In this document: positions 6,933-14,135 of the stretch, piece after piece | Numbering within the stretch: position 1 is the first letter of the stretch | Layout of the letters: each line of letters begins with the position of its first letter | DNA from: JBJHCA01 sp050485785 | GTDB taxonomy: Bacteria > Bacteroidota > Bacteroidia > Chitinophagales > Saprospiraceae | Direction: 5' to 3' | Assembly (NCBI GenBank): GCA_050485785.1 | Contig: JBJHCA010000078.1 | Location: 1 to 14,149, forward strand | Length of the DNA stretch: 14,149 bases | The notes under the pieces: model-generated | What the model was told of the DNA's origin: nothing | The model's database searches: none | What the model saw: only the letters and a program-made list of their open reading frames with translations | Made by a program: the position numbers and the translations under genes

Positions 6933-8366
6933 ATGGCGGTGGAAACAAAAATACTGGAAGAAGCGAGGCAGGGAGAAGTATTTGAAACCGGAAGTGCTTC
7001 CGGGCACCCTTCAGGCAAATCATTTTATATTGAAAGCTACGGCTGTCAGATGAATTTTAATGACAGCGAGATTGTAGCATCTATACTGGCCGGAGAGAAC
7101 TATTTTCCTACCGGCAACATGGATGCGGCAGATCTCATCCTGATCAACACTTGTTCTATCCGTGAAAAAGCGGAAGAAACAGTGCGCAAGCGCCTGACGG
7201 TTTTTAATACAGCCAAACGGCAAAGACCGGGCACCATGATTGGTGTGCTGGGATGCATGGCCGAGCGCTTGAAGAAGCAATTGCTGGAAGAGGAAAAGCT
7301 GGTCGACATGGTAGTAGGCCCTGATGCTTATCGTGACCTTCCGGGTTTGCTGGCTTCTGCAGAAGAAGGTGACCGCGGTATCAATGTATTGCTGTCGCGC
7401 GAAGAAACATATGCCGATATCAGTCCTGTCCGATTAAACTCCAACGGCGTTACGGCTTTTATTTCCATTATGCGGGGCTGTGATAATATGTGTTCATTCT
7501 GCATAGTACCGTTTACCCGCGGCCGTGAAAGGAGCCGCAATGCATTCAGTGTTGTAGCTGAAGCACAGGACCTGTTTGACCACGGCTACAGGGAAGTAAC
7601 CCTGCTCGGGCAAAACGTAGACTCATATCGATGGGAAAATCCGGAAACCGGGCATCAGGTGAGTTTTGCAGAATTGTTGGTGATGGTGGCTTCAGTAAGC
7701 CCCTTACTCAGGGTCAGGTTTTCCACCTCGCATCCCAAAGATATTACCGATGAAGTGCTTTATGCCATCAGAGATCATCACAACATTTGTAATTACATCC
7801 ATCTTCCGGTTCAATCGGGTAATTCCCGCATTCTCGAACTGATGAACAGAACATACGACCGGGAATGGTACATGGACAAGGTGCGAAGCATACAGCGCAT
7901 CATCCCCGACTGTGCCATCTCCAGCGACATCATTGCGGGTTTTTGTTCTGAAACGGAAGAAGAACACAGGGATACGCTGAGTATCATGGAATTTTCCGGC
8001 TATAGCATGTCATATATGTTTTGTTATTCCGAAAGGCCGGGAACGCCGGCTGCCCGTAAGCTTGAGGATGACGTTCCCGAAGCCGTCAAAAAACAGCGAC
8101 TGCAGGAGATCATCAGGTTACAGAATGAGCTCTCGCTGAGACACAACAGCAATGACATAGGCCAGGTGTTTGAGGTACTGGTGGAAGGAACTTCAAAAAA
8201 ATCGGATGCTGATCTGAAAGGTCGGAATTCCCAGAATAAGATGCTGGTTTTCCGCAATCCCGGCGGTATCAATCCCGGTGATTACGTGCAGGTAAAGGTA
8301 ACCGATGCTACCAGTGCCACGTTGCTGGGTGAATATGTAGGTGTAGCTGAAGCCATGACGGTATGA
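6933..8366 (+). CDS. miaB: tRNA-2-methylthio-N6-dimethylallyladenosine synthase (MiaB)
   Basis: MiaB is a radical-SAM methylthiotransferase that converts i6A37 to ms2i6A37 in tRNAs reading UNN codons, after MiaA adds the isopentenyl group. The 477-residue protein has all three domains. The N-terminal methylthiotransferase domain (about 30-150) carries auxiliary-cluster cysteines Cys38 (YGCQMN), Cys74 (NTCSIR) and Cys108 (LGCMAE). The radical-SAM core (about 170-400) has Cys183, Cys187 and Cys190 in RGCDNMCSFC, followed by PFTRGRERSR. A TRAM RNA-binding domain covers about 405-472. The first 28 residues are a non-conserved extension common in this family. The stop overlaps the ATG of the next gene by 4 nt (ATGA), suggesting translational coupling. 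It is first in the operon, behind a strong promoter. Confidence 0.96.
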   Translation: MAVETKILEEARQGEVFETGSASGHPSGKSFYIESYGCQMNFNDSEIVASILAGENYFPTGNMDAADLILINTCSIREKAEETVRKRLTVFNTAKRQRPGTMIGVLGCMAERLKKQLLEEEKLVDMVVGPDAYRDLPGLLASAEEGDRGINVLLSREETYADISPVRLNSNGVTAFISIMRGCDNMCSFCIVPFTRGRERSRNAFSVVAEAQDLFDHGYREVTLLGQNVDSYRWENPETGHQVSFAELLVMVASVSPLLRVRFSTSHPKDITDEVLYAIRDHHNICNYIHLPVQSGNSRILELMNRTYDREWYMDKVRSIQRIIPDCAISSDIIAGFCSETEEEHRDTLSIMEFSGYSMSYMFCYSERPGTPAARKLEDDVPEAVKKQRLQEIIRLQNELSLRHNSNDIGQVFEVLVEGTSKKSDADLKGRNSQNKMLVFRNPGGINPGDYVQVKVTDATSATLLGEYVGVAEAMTV

Positions 8367-9661
8367 ATTTACAGGGCGTAAAACAGCGGTTTGGCATTAT
8401 TGGCAGTGCGCCGGCATTGGATCATGCGCTGGCTACAGCTATCAGGGTGGCACCCACTGATCTTACTGTGTTGATAACCGGAGAAAGCGGTGTAGGTAAA
8501 GAAGTGTTTTCAAAGATCATCCATGCGCTGAGCCCCAGAAAACACAATAACTTCATTGCCGTTAACTGCGGTGCCATACCGGCCGGAACCATCAATTCCG
8601 AGCTTTTTGGGCATGAAAAAGGCGCTTTTACTGGAGCCACATCCGATCGTAAAGGCTATTTTGAAACGGTGGACGGGGGCACTATTTTCCTGGATGAGAT
8701 AGGTGAAATGCCGGCCGATACTCAATCCTTCTTATTAAGAGTTCTCGAAAGCGGAGAGTTTATCCGTGTGGGAAGCTCTAAAGTTCAAACTACGGATGTG
8801 CGGGTTATTGCCGCAACCAACAAATCACTACTCGAAAACATCGAACGGGGGAAGTTTCGTGAGGACCTTTACTACCGGCTCAATACCGTTCCGATTTTTG
8901 TGCCGCCACTGAGGCAGCGCAGAGAGGACATTTATTTGTTGTTCAGAAAGTTTGCCGTTGATTTTGCAGAGCGTTACCGCATGGAAGTCATTCATCTGGA
9001 TGAGTCTGCGCGGCGGGTACTGACCCAGTACCACTGGCCCGGGAATATAAGGGAACTCAAAAACGCTGCTGAACAACTCAGTATTCTGAGTACGGAGCGC
9101 TATCTGAATGCGGAAGCGCTGGTGAGGATGATCCCTTCACTGGAAAACCGCGGATTGCCCGCATTGTCAAAATCCACTACCGATGATCCGGTGAGCTTCA
9201 GCGAAAGGGAAATTTTTTACAAGCTGCTGCTTGATATGAAGGCTGATGTATCGGAATTGAAAAAATTGTTGTTTGAACTGATCCGAACCAATGATCTGGA
9301 TATTCCCGATATGAGTAACTTTAAACTGCTGCAGGCACCTTCACAGGAAACCATTCGCAGTGCGGTTTCTGCAGTTCGGGAAGATTTAGGAACATACGCA
9401 GATAACGGATATAAACCCGAAAAACACACCGCTGTTGATGATCGTTTTGATGATCGCAAAACCATCAGCCTGGATGCCACTGAATCTCCTTATGATGATG
9501 CCGAACTGGTGGAGGAGTTGTTGAGCCTGGAAGAGATGGAGAAAGACATGATTGCCAAAGCACTGAAAAAGTATCAGGGCAGGCGAAAAGATGCTGCTTC
9601 CGAGCTGGGGATTTCGGAAAGGACTTTGTACCGCAAGATCAAACAGTATGAATTGTCGTAG
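8363..9661 (+). CDS. Sigma-54-dependent transcriptional activator without receiver domain
   Basis: This 432-residue bacterial enhancer-binding protein should use ATP hydrolysis to open RNA polymerase-sigma-54 promoters. The AAA+ domain starts almost at residue 12, with no N-terminal receiver, GAF or PAS domain. Walker A is GESGVGKE (40-47), the sigma-54-contacting loop GAFTGA (87-92) is intact, Walker B is TIFLDE (107-112), arginine-finger candidates lie in FREDLYYRL (165-173), and sensor II is WPGNIREL (225-232). Residues about 262-385 form a long acidic, low-conservation linker. A Fis-type helix-turn-helix closes the protein (GRRKDAASELGISERTLYRKIKQY, about 406-429). All motifs needed for activity are present, so it is probably constitutively competent or controlled by abundance or a partner. 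It overlaps miaB by 4 nt and lptE by 14 nt. Its targets are unknown; see the groES promoter candidate. Confidence 0.93.
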   Translation: MNLQGVKQRFGIIGSAPALDHALATAIRVAPTDLTVLITGESGVGKEVFSKIIHALSPRKHNNFIAVNCGAIPAGTINSELFGHEKGAFTGATSDRKGYFETVDGGTIFLDEIGEMPADTQSFLLRVLESGEFIRVGSSKVQTTDVRVIAATNKSLLENIERGKFREDLYYRLNTVPIFVPPLRQRREDIYLLFRKFAVDFAERYRMEVIHLDESARRVLTQYHWPGNIRELKNAAEQLSILSTERYLNAEALVRMIPSLENRGLPALSKSTTDDPVSFSEREIFYKLLLDMKADVSELKKLLFELIRTNDLDIPDMSNFKLLQAPSQETIRSAVSAVREDLGTYADNGYKPEKHTAVDDRFDDRKTISLDATESPYDDAELVEELLSLEEMEKDMIAKALKKYQGRRKDAASELGISERTLYRKIKQYELS

Positions 9662-10157
9662 CGCTTTACTTGTGGCATTGTTGATCCTGGGGCTATTGGT
9701 TTTGCCGGGATGTTATTCCTTTCAGGGTATCACTATTGACTGTAACCTGCTGCGCACCTTTACGGTATATGATTTTCCCAATCAGGCCCCGACCGTAGTA
9801 CCGGCACTGAGTCAGAACTTTACGGAGAATTTGCGGAATGAGATCCGTGTAAAAACGTGTTTGAGCAATACACCGGCCAATGGTGATGTGGAGTTTAACG
9901 GAGCCATCACCCGGTATGAAGTGACGTCTATTGCCCCTCAACCCGGGGAAACAGTAGCTTTTAACCGACTGGAAATCTCCATATATGTGGAGTACTTTAA
10001 CCAAAAGCAGCAGGACGATTACTGGGAGCAGACATTTACGAGATTTGTAGATTTTCCGAGTAGTCAGAACTTGCTTTCAGTGCAGGATCAGCTTATTGCC
10101 GCCATAACTGAGCAGATAATCGAGGATATTTTTAACAGGGCTTTTACCAACTGGTAA
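9648..10157 (+). CDS. lptE: LPS-assembly lipoprotein LptE-like
   Basis: LptE is the outer-membrane lipoprotein that plugs the LptD barrel and helps insert LPS into the outer leaflet. The 169-residue product has a lipoprotein signal peptide with a hydrophobic core and lipobox L-P-G-C, so Cys22 would be acylated. The following YSFQGITI and the strand-rich body resemble the Bacteroidota LptE-like family (LptE/RlpB-type), as does the gene's place in this conserved cluster. I chose ATG 9648 because it gives a proper signal peptide. The same frame stays open to 9591, but that would add 19 non-signal residues. The start lies 14 nt inside the sigma-54 activator gene, implying coupling. The next gene starts 9 nt after the stop. 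The family call is by position and fold-like features more than by strong motifs. Confidence 0.82.
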   Translation: MNCRSALLVALLILGLLVLPGCYSFQGITIDCNLLRTFTVYDFPNQAPTVVPALSQNFTENLRNEIRVKTCLSNTPANGDVEFNGAITRYEVTSIAPQPGETVAFNRLEISIYVEYFNQKQQDDYWEQTFTRFVDFPSSQNLLSVQDQLIAAITEQIIEDIFNRAFTNW

Positions 10158-10166
10158 TATTAATCA

Positions 10167-11597
10167 ATGATGACTGAAGCACAGCTCCATGACATTCTGA
10201 ACGACCCGGCAAGGCTGGAGCATTTCAATATACACGAGCTGCGCAGTTTGCAGATCAGGTATCCCTATGCTTCGGTGTTTTATATGCTGGCGGCCATCAG
10301 GCAAAAAATGGATACCGGCGAAGTTGACCCCAAAACGCTGGCTAAAGCCGCCGCATTTGCTCCAGACCGCGTACGACTAATGCAGCATATCAACAGGGCT
10401 GCAAAATCTGCGCACGGGAGTATTTCTCATGATCTTCAGTTCAGCGATACGGCAACAGTCGAATCAGGCAGTGATTCAGATTTGCCGGAAGAAACAGATA
10501 CACCTCCCACCGTCCTGGAAACTGAAGCGGAAGTCAATGCCTATGGTAATGGCCTGTCTGAAATGCCCGGGGAAATGTTGGACGATCAGGAAGAAGATTC
10601 TGTTTCCATACCGGAGCATGATGAAGCTGTACCCTCAGAGCAGTACCCTGAAGATCCTCATTCAGCCGGGATGTTGCATCAGGAAGATGGACAGGAAGAT
10701 GATGCAGATTCAGCATTGGATCATGACGATGTTATATTGACAGAGAAGTTCCCGGAAGACCCTCATTCAGCCGGAATGTTGCATCAGAAAGATGGACAGG
10801 AAGAAGATGCAGATTCAGCATTGGATCATGATGATGTTATATTGACAGAGAAGTTCCCTGAAGACCCTCATGCAACCGGAATGATGCATCAGGAAGATGG
10901 ACAGGAAGCTGAAACTATTGTGCCGGAGGCTCGGAGCCCTTTATCACCTGTGCCGGATACCGGGAACATGCAGGATTGGGAGAATTCCGGCATCGGGATC
11001 ACCGAAGAACAAAGAGTCATCAATAAAGAAGAAGAAGAGAAAGAAATAGCTGAAGAGAGTACAGCCGATTTCCCGGATCAATCAACCCAGGAGGAAGAGG
11101 TTGACGTTTTGGAAGCTTATGCAGAAATTACTGCACGGCAAAGTGAAGAGCAAACTGATTGGGAAGTGAAAGAATTGCACCATGAAAGTGAACCTGAAGA
11201 AAGTGGTGCACCTGCCGTTGCAAAACTGCAGCAGCCCGGTGCTCCGGTCAGTTTTACCGACTTTTTAAGCCGCACAAAGCCTGTGGATTTATTGCGATCC
11301 CTGCCTCCCGAAGAGTTAAGTGCAGTAGCGGGGCTTCGCAAAAAAACAAAAAAAGGAATACGCGGAATTCCGGGCAGCTTTGAACCGGATCCCATACGCC
11401 CTCAAACCATCGAAAAGCACCGCGATATAGCCTCAGAAACTCTGGCGCAAATTCTTGTAATTCAAGAAAAGTATGAAGAGGCTTTAGAAATGTATAAAAT
11501 TTTGCAGTTGAAAATCCCAAAAAAAAGCACGTACTTTGCGCTTCAAATCCGGGAGCTCGAAAAAAAGCTCAGCACCGGGTCACAGTTTAATAATTAA
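10167..11597 (+). CDS. Acidic TPR-like protein with internal tandem repeat; function unknown
   Basis: This 476-residue protein has no signal peptide. An alpha-helical N-terminal region (about 5-78, including LRSLQIRYPYASVFYMLAAI) and a C-terminal region (about 360-470, including a TPR-like helix pair, SETLAQILVIQEKYEEALEMYKILQLKIP) look conserved and structured. Between them lies about 280 residues of Glu/Asp/Ser/Pro-rich, probably disordered sequence. That middle part contains a 35-residue tandem repeat (161-195, 196-230, partial 231-248). Proteins with this organisation are typical between lptE and secG in Bacteroidota, from my memory of the phylum's gene order, but no function is established. 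Start could be ATG 10167 or 10170. secG follows after 6 nt, so the two are surely cotranscribed. A scaffold role for the TPR end is inference only. Confidence 0.85.
   Translation: MMTEAQLHDILNDPARLEHFNIHELRSLQIRYPYASVFYMLAAIRQKMDTGEVDPKTLAKAAAFAPDRVRLMQHINRAAKSAHGSISHDLQFSDTATVESGSDSDLPEETDTPPTVLETEAEVNAYGNGLSEMPGEMLDDQEEDSVSIPEHDEAVPSEQYPEDPHSAGMLHQEDGQEDDADSALDHDDVILTEKFPEDPHSAGMLHQKDGQEEDADSALDHDDVILTEKFPEDPHATGMMHQEDGQEAETIVPEARSPLSPVPDTGNMQDWENSGIGITEEQRVINKEEEEKEIAEESTADFPDQSTQEEEVDVLEAYAEITARQSEEQTDWEVKELHHESEPEESGAPAVAKLQQPGAPVSFTDFLSRTKPVDLLRSLPPEELSAVAGLRKKTKKGIRGIPGSFEPDPIRPQTIEKHRDIASETLAQILVIQEKYEEALEMYKILQLKIPKKSTYFALQIRELEKKLSTGSQFNN
10647..10910 (+). repeat. 105-bp in-frame tandem repeat, about 2.5 copies
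   Basis: Units are 10647-10751 and 10752-10856, plus a partial third from 10857 to about 10910. Each full unit encodes 35 residues beginning PEDPHSAGML and ending ILTEKF. By eye units 1 and 2 differ at 6 of 105 bases, four of them silent. The residues just before unit 1 (EHDEAVPSEQY, 150-160) resemble a worn copy of the unit end, DHDDVILTEKF. This is a recent in-frame expansion. Confidence 0.92.
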
Positions 11598-11603
11598 GCA
11601 TTT

Positions 11604-11900
11604 ATGTTAGTTTTACTCACTATCTTCATTGCACTGATTTGCATCCTCCTGATGGGTGCCGTACTTATACAAAATCCCAAAGGCGGCGGGCTTGATTCCA
11701 CTTTTGGCGCCACCGGCAATCAAATGCTTGGTGCTGCCCGTTCCACGGAATTTATTGAACAGGTTACCTGGGGCCTGGCCATAGCATTGATTGTGCTTTG
11801 TCTGGTGGCCAGTCTTGTGGTTGGTACCGGTGGTGATATGGGCCCCGATCTTAGAACCACGGGCTTCATGTATGTGAAGGACGCATTCCTGATGGGATAA
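11604..11900 (+). CDS. secG: Preprotein translocase subunit SecG
   Basis: SecG is the small accessory subunit of the SecYEG channel in the inner membrane and helps SecA-driven export. The 98-residue protein has two predicted transmembrane helices (about 2-22 and 52-74). Between them is the family signature VLIQNPKGGGLDSTFG (20-35), followed by a Gly-rich cytoplasmic loop. Length and topology are normal, with a short hydrophilic C-terminal tail. It is last in the miaB operon, 6 nt after the acidic TPR-like gene, and is followed by a strong intrinsic terminator. Confidence 0.94.
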   Translation: MLVLLTIFIALICILLMGAVLIQNPKGGGLDSTFGATGNQMLGAARSTEFIEQVTWGLAIALIVLCLVASLVVGTGGDMGPDLRTTGFMYVKDAFLMG

Positions 11901-11935
11901 GCCGGGATTTATTTTTTTTGATCACTTTTTGTTGT

Positions 11936-11954
11936 GCCAAACCCCCGTTTTGGC
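11936..11954. repeat. Short inverted repeat downstream of secG
   Basis: GCCAAA (11936-11941) pairs with TTTGGC (11949-11954) around a C-rich 7-nt loop. It lies ahead of the main terminator. A T run follows neither side, so it is probably a 3'-end structure or a binding site rather than a terminator itself. Confidence 0.35.
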
Positions 11955-11970
11955 CTGTCACATATCAGGT

Positions 11971-12009
11971 AGCTTTTCAGCAGTTTTTTGTTGAAAAGCT
12001 ATTTTTTTT
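11971..12009 (+). terminator. Intrinsic terminator of the miaB-secG operon
   Basis: AGCTTTTCA (11971-11979) and TGAAAAGCT (11992-12000) form a perfect 9-bp stem with a 12-nt loop. It is followed by A and eight T residues (12002-12009). It lies 71 nt past the secG stop and separates secG from the groES promoter region. The stem is A/T-rich but the T tract is long. Confidence 0.78.
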
Positions 12010-12074
12010 GCCGAACCCGGATTCAAACTGCCATCAGAGGAAACGGGGACTGCCAAATTTGCAGCCTTTTATTG

Positions 12075-12090
12075 TGGCACGCTAATCGCT
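12075..12090 (+). promoter_or_regulatory. Candidate sigma-54 (-24/-12) promoter of groES-groEL
   Basis: TGGCACG (12075-12081), four bases, then TCGCT (12086-12090) matches the sigma-54 consensus TGGCACG-N4-TTGC[AT] with one mismatch. The invariant GG (12076-12077) and GC (12088-12089) are exactly 10 nt apart. Predicted transcription start is about 12100, leaving a leader of about 43 nt before groES. No TAnnTTTG box and no CIRCE repeat was seen in this interval. Not experimentally supported. Confidence 0.5.
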
Positions 12091-12143
12091 GTAGGCAGGG
12101 GGAATTACAATTTTTTCCTAACCAAAAAATTTACCAAGCATTT

Positions 12144-12407
12144 ATGAAACCAATAAATGATCGTGTTGTAGTCAAGCCACATCCGGCTGAAGAGAAAACT
12201 GCAGGAGGTATTATTATTCCTGACACTGCAAAGGAGAAACCACTCAAAGGAGAAGTAGTGGCAGTAGGCCCGGGCAAAGACGGAAACCTGATGACCGTTA
12301 GCCCCGGCGATGTTGTTCTGTATGGCAAGTATGCCGGACAGGAAATTCAGTATGAGGGCAACGATTACCTCATCATGCGCGAAGATGACATTCTGGTTAT
12401 CCTCTAA
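12144..12407 (+). CDS. groES: Co-chaperonin GroES
   Basis: GroES forms the heptameric lid of the GroEL folding chamber in the cytosol. The 87-residue protein begins with the family signature MKPINDRVVVKP. The mobile loop that contacts GroEL lies at about 16-32 (EKTAGGIIIPDTAKEK), followed by GEVVAVGPG and the C-terminal half VSPGDVVLYGKYAGQEI, ending in REDDILVIL. It is slightly shorter than E. coli GroES (97) but complete. The reading frame is open back to 11988, but those extra residues are not family-like and would cross the terminator and promoter, so ATG 12144 is the start. No Shine-Dalgarno is clear. groEL follows after 57 nt. Confidence 0.97.
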   Translation: MKPINDRVVVKPHPAEEKTAGGIIIPDTAKEKPLKGEVVAVGPGKDGNLMTVSPGDVVLYGKYAGQEIQYEGNDYLIMREDDILVIL

Positions 12408-12410
12408 GCA

Positions 12411-12423
12411 GCGAAAATTTCGC
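12411..12423. repeat. Palindrome between groES and groEL
   Basis: GCGAAAATTTCGC, three bases after the groES stop, is a 6-bp inverted repeat around a central A. It is too tight for a stable RNA hairpin, lacks a T tract, and is more likely incidental or a DNA site. Confidence 0.3.
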
Positions 12424-12464
12424 AAAGCATTTATTTTCAATCACACAACTAAAAATATCCAATT

Positions 12465-14099
12465 ATGGCAAAGCAAATCAGTTTTGACACTTCAGCTCGC
12501 AATAAACTCAAAAAGGGTATCGATGCCCTGGCCGATGCTGTGAAAGTAACCCTGGGCCCCAAGGGTCGTAACGTAGTGATCCAGAAGAGTTTCGGTTCAC
12601 CGGTAATCACCAAAGACGGTGTAACGGTGGCCAAGGAAATTGAACTGGAAGACGCAGTGGAAAACATGGGTGCACAAATGGTGAAAGAAGTGGCGTCTAA
12701 AACTGCAGATTTGGCAGGTGACGGAACTACTACTGCCACCGTTTTGGCACAGGCTATGGTTCGTACCGGCATGAAAAACGTGGCAGCCGGAGCTAACCCA
12801 ATGGACCTTAAGCGTGGTATCGACAAAGCTACGCAGGCTGTAGTAACCGAATTGCGCAATATGACCGAAGTAATCGGTGATGACCTGAAAAAAATAGAGC
12901 AGGTGGCTACCATTTCTGCCAACAACGACTCTGAAATTGGTGCCCTGATAGCAGATGCTATGAAGCGCGTATCCAAAGACGGAGTTATTACCGTGGAAGA
13001 AGCCAAAGGTACTGACACCTACGTGGATGAAGTAATGGGTATGCAGTTTGACCGCGGATACTTGTCTCCATATTTCATTACCAATGCCGAAAACATGATA
13101 TGTGAGTATGAGAACCCTCTCATCCTGATCCATGACAAGAAAATCTCCAACATGCAGGATATTATCCCCATTCTGGAGAAAACTGTTCAAACCGGACGCC
13201 CTCTGCTCATCATAGCTGAGGATATCGACAGCCAGGCATTGAGTGTACTTGTGCTTAACCGTCTGCGTTCACAACTTAAAGTGGTGGCAGTAAAAGCTCC
13301 GGGTTTTGGAGATCGCCGCAAAGCCATGCTCGAAGATATCGCTGTACTCACAGGTGGTAAAGTGATTTCTGAAGAAACTGGACTCAAACTGGATGGCGTT
13401 CAGCTCGATGACCTTGGTTCAGCTGAAAAGATCACTGTAGACAAAGACAATACAACCATCGTGAACGGACATGGTCTGGAAGCCAATATACAGCAGCGCA
13501 TTAAGCAGATCAAGCAGCAGATTGAATCCACCACCAGCGATTACGACCGCGAAAAGTTGCAGGAGCGTCTTGCCAAACTGGCAGGTGGTGTAGCCGTACT
13601 TTATGTTGGAGCTCCTTCTGAAGTGGAAATGAAGGAGAAAAAAGACCGCGTAGATGATGCCCTGCACGCTACCCGTGCCGCAGTTGAGGAAGGCATTGTT
13701 GCAGGTGGTGGTGTAGCACTGATTCGCGCCGGCAAAGTACTCGATTCAATCAATGGTCTGAACAACGATGAAGACACCGGAATCAATATCGTTCGCAGTG
13801 CTCTGACTGAGCCTATTCGCATCATTGCACAGAATGCAGGAATTGAAGGTTCTGTTGTATTGATGAAAGTAATGGAAAAGGATGGCGATTTTGGTTTTAA
13901 TGCCCGTACTGAGGTGTATGAAGACCTCAAAAATGCAGGGGTAATTGACCCGACAAAAGTTACGCGTATTGCATTGGAAAATGCTGCCTCCATTGCGGGA
14001 ATGGTACTTACCACAGAGTGTGTAATCAACGACAAACCTGAGGAAAAGTCTGAGCCTGCAATGCCCGCAGGCATGGGCGGAATGGGTGGAATGATGTAG
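12465..14099 (+). CDS. groEL: 60-kDa chaperonin GroEL
   Basis: GroEL is the ATP-driven tetradecameric chaperonin that encapsulates non-native proteins with GroES. The 544-residue protein is full length. The equatorial ATP site has VTLGPKGRNVV (28-38) and GDGTTTATVLA (85-95, Asp86 matching E. coli Asp87). The catalytic Asp398 lies in RVDDALHATRAAVEEG (395-410), followed by IVAGGGVALI. The apical domain (about 190-375) includes YLSPYFIT and the substrate-binding helices. The tail ends in the usual Gly-Met repeat GMGGMGGMM (536-544). ATG 12465 is the only start compatible with MAKQISF. It is cotranscribed with groES behind the -24/-12 candidate. The stop is TAG at 14097. Confidence 0.98.
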   Translation: MAKQISFDTSARNKLKKGIDALADAVKVTLGPKGRNVVIQKSFGSPVITKDGVTVAKEIELEDAVENMGAQMVKEVASKTADLAGDGTTTATVLAQAMVRTGMKNVAAGANPMDLKRGIDKATQAVVTELRNMTEVIGDDLKKIEQVATISANNDSEIGALIADAMKRVSKDGVITVEEAKGTDTYVDEVMGMQFDRGYLSPYFITNAENMICEYENPLILIHDKKISNMQDIIPILEKTVQTGRPLLIIAEDIDSQALSVLVLNRLRSQLKVVAVKAPGFGDRRKAMLEDIAVLTGGKVISEETGLKLDGVQLDDLGSAEKITVDKDNTTIVNGHGLEANIQQRIKQIKQQIESTTSDYDREKLQERLAKLAGGVAVLYVGAPSEVEMKEKKDRVDDALHATRAAVEEGIVAGGGVALIRAGKVLDSINGLNNDEDTGINIVRSALTEPIRIIAQNAGIEGSVVLMKVMEKDGDFGFNARTEVYEDLKNAGVIDPTKVTRIALENAASIAGMVLTTECVINDKPEEKSEPAMPAGMGGMGGMM

Positions 14100-14135
14100 T
14101 CAGCACCCGGCTTTTATACTGAACAATCAGGGGTT

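Noticed and set aside
9591..9647. Earlier LptE start
   Set aside because: It would place 19 charged or polar residues before a good lipoprotein signal peptide; ATG 9648 gives a normal one.
10647..10910. CRISPR-like array
   Set aside because: The units are contiguous 105-bp in-frame coding repeats without spacers.
12054..12061. CAAATTTG palindrome as an enhancer site for the sigma-54 activator
   Set aside because: It is only 8 bp and lies about 14 nt from the -24 box; enhancer sites normally lie 80-150 bp upstream.
12010..12143. CIRCE/HrcA operator expected before groES
   Set aside because: No TTAGCACTC-N9-GAGTGCTAA-like repeat is present; GCAC occurs once without an inverted partner.
11988..12143. 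N-terminal extension of GroES
   Set aside because: The frame is open, but the extra residues do not match GroES and the segment contains the secG terminator T tract and the promoter candidate.
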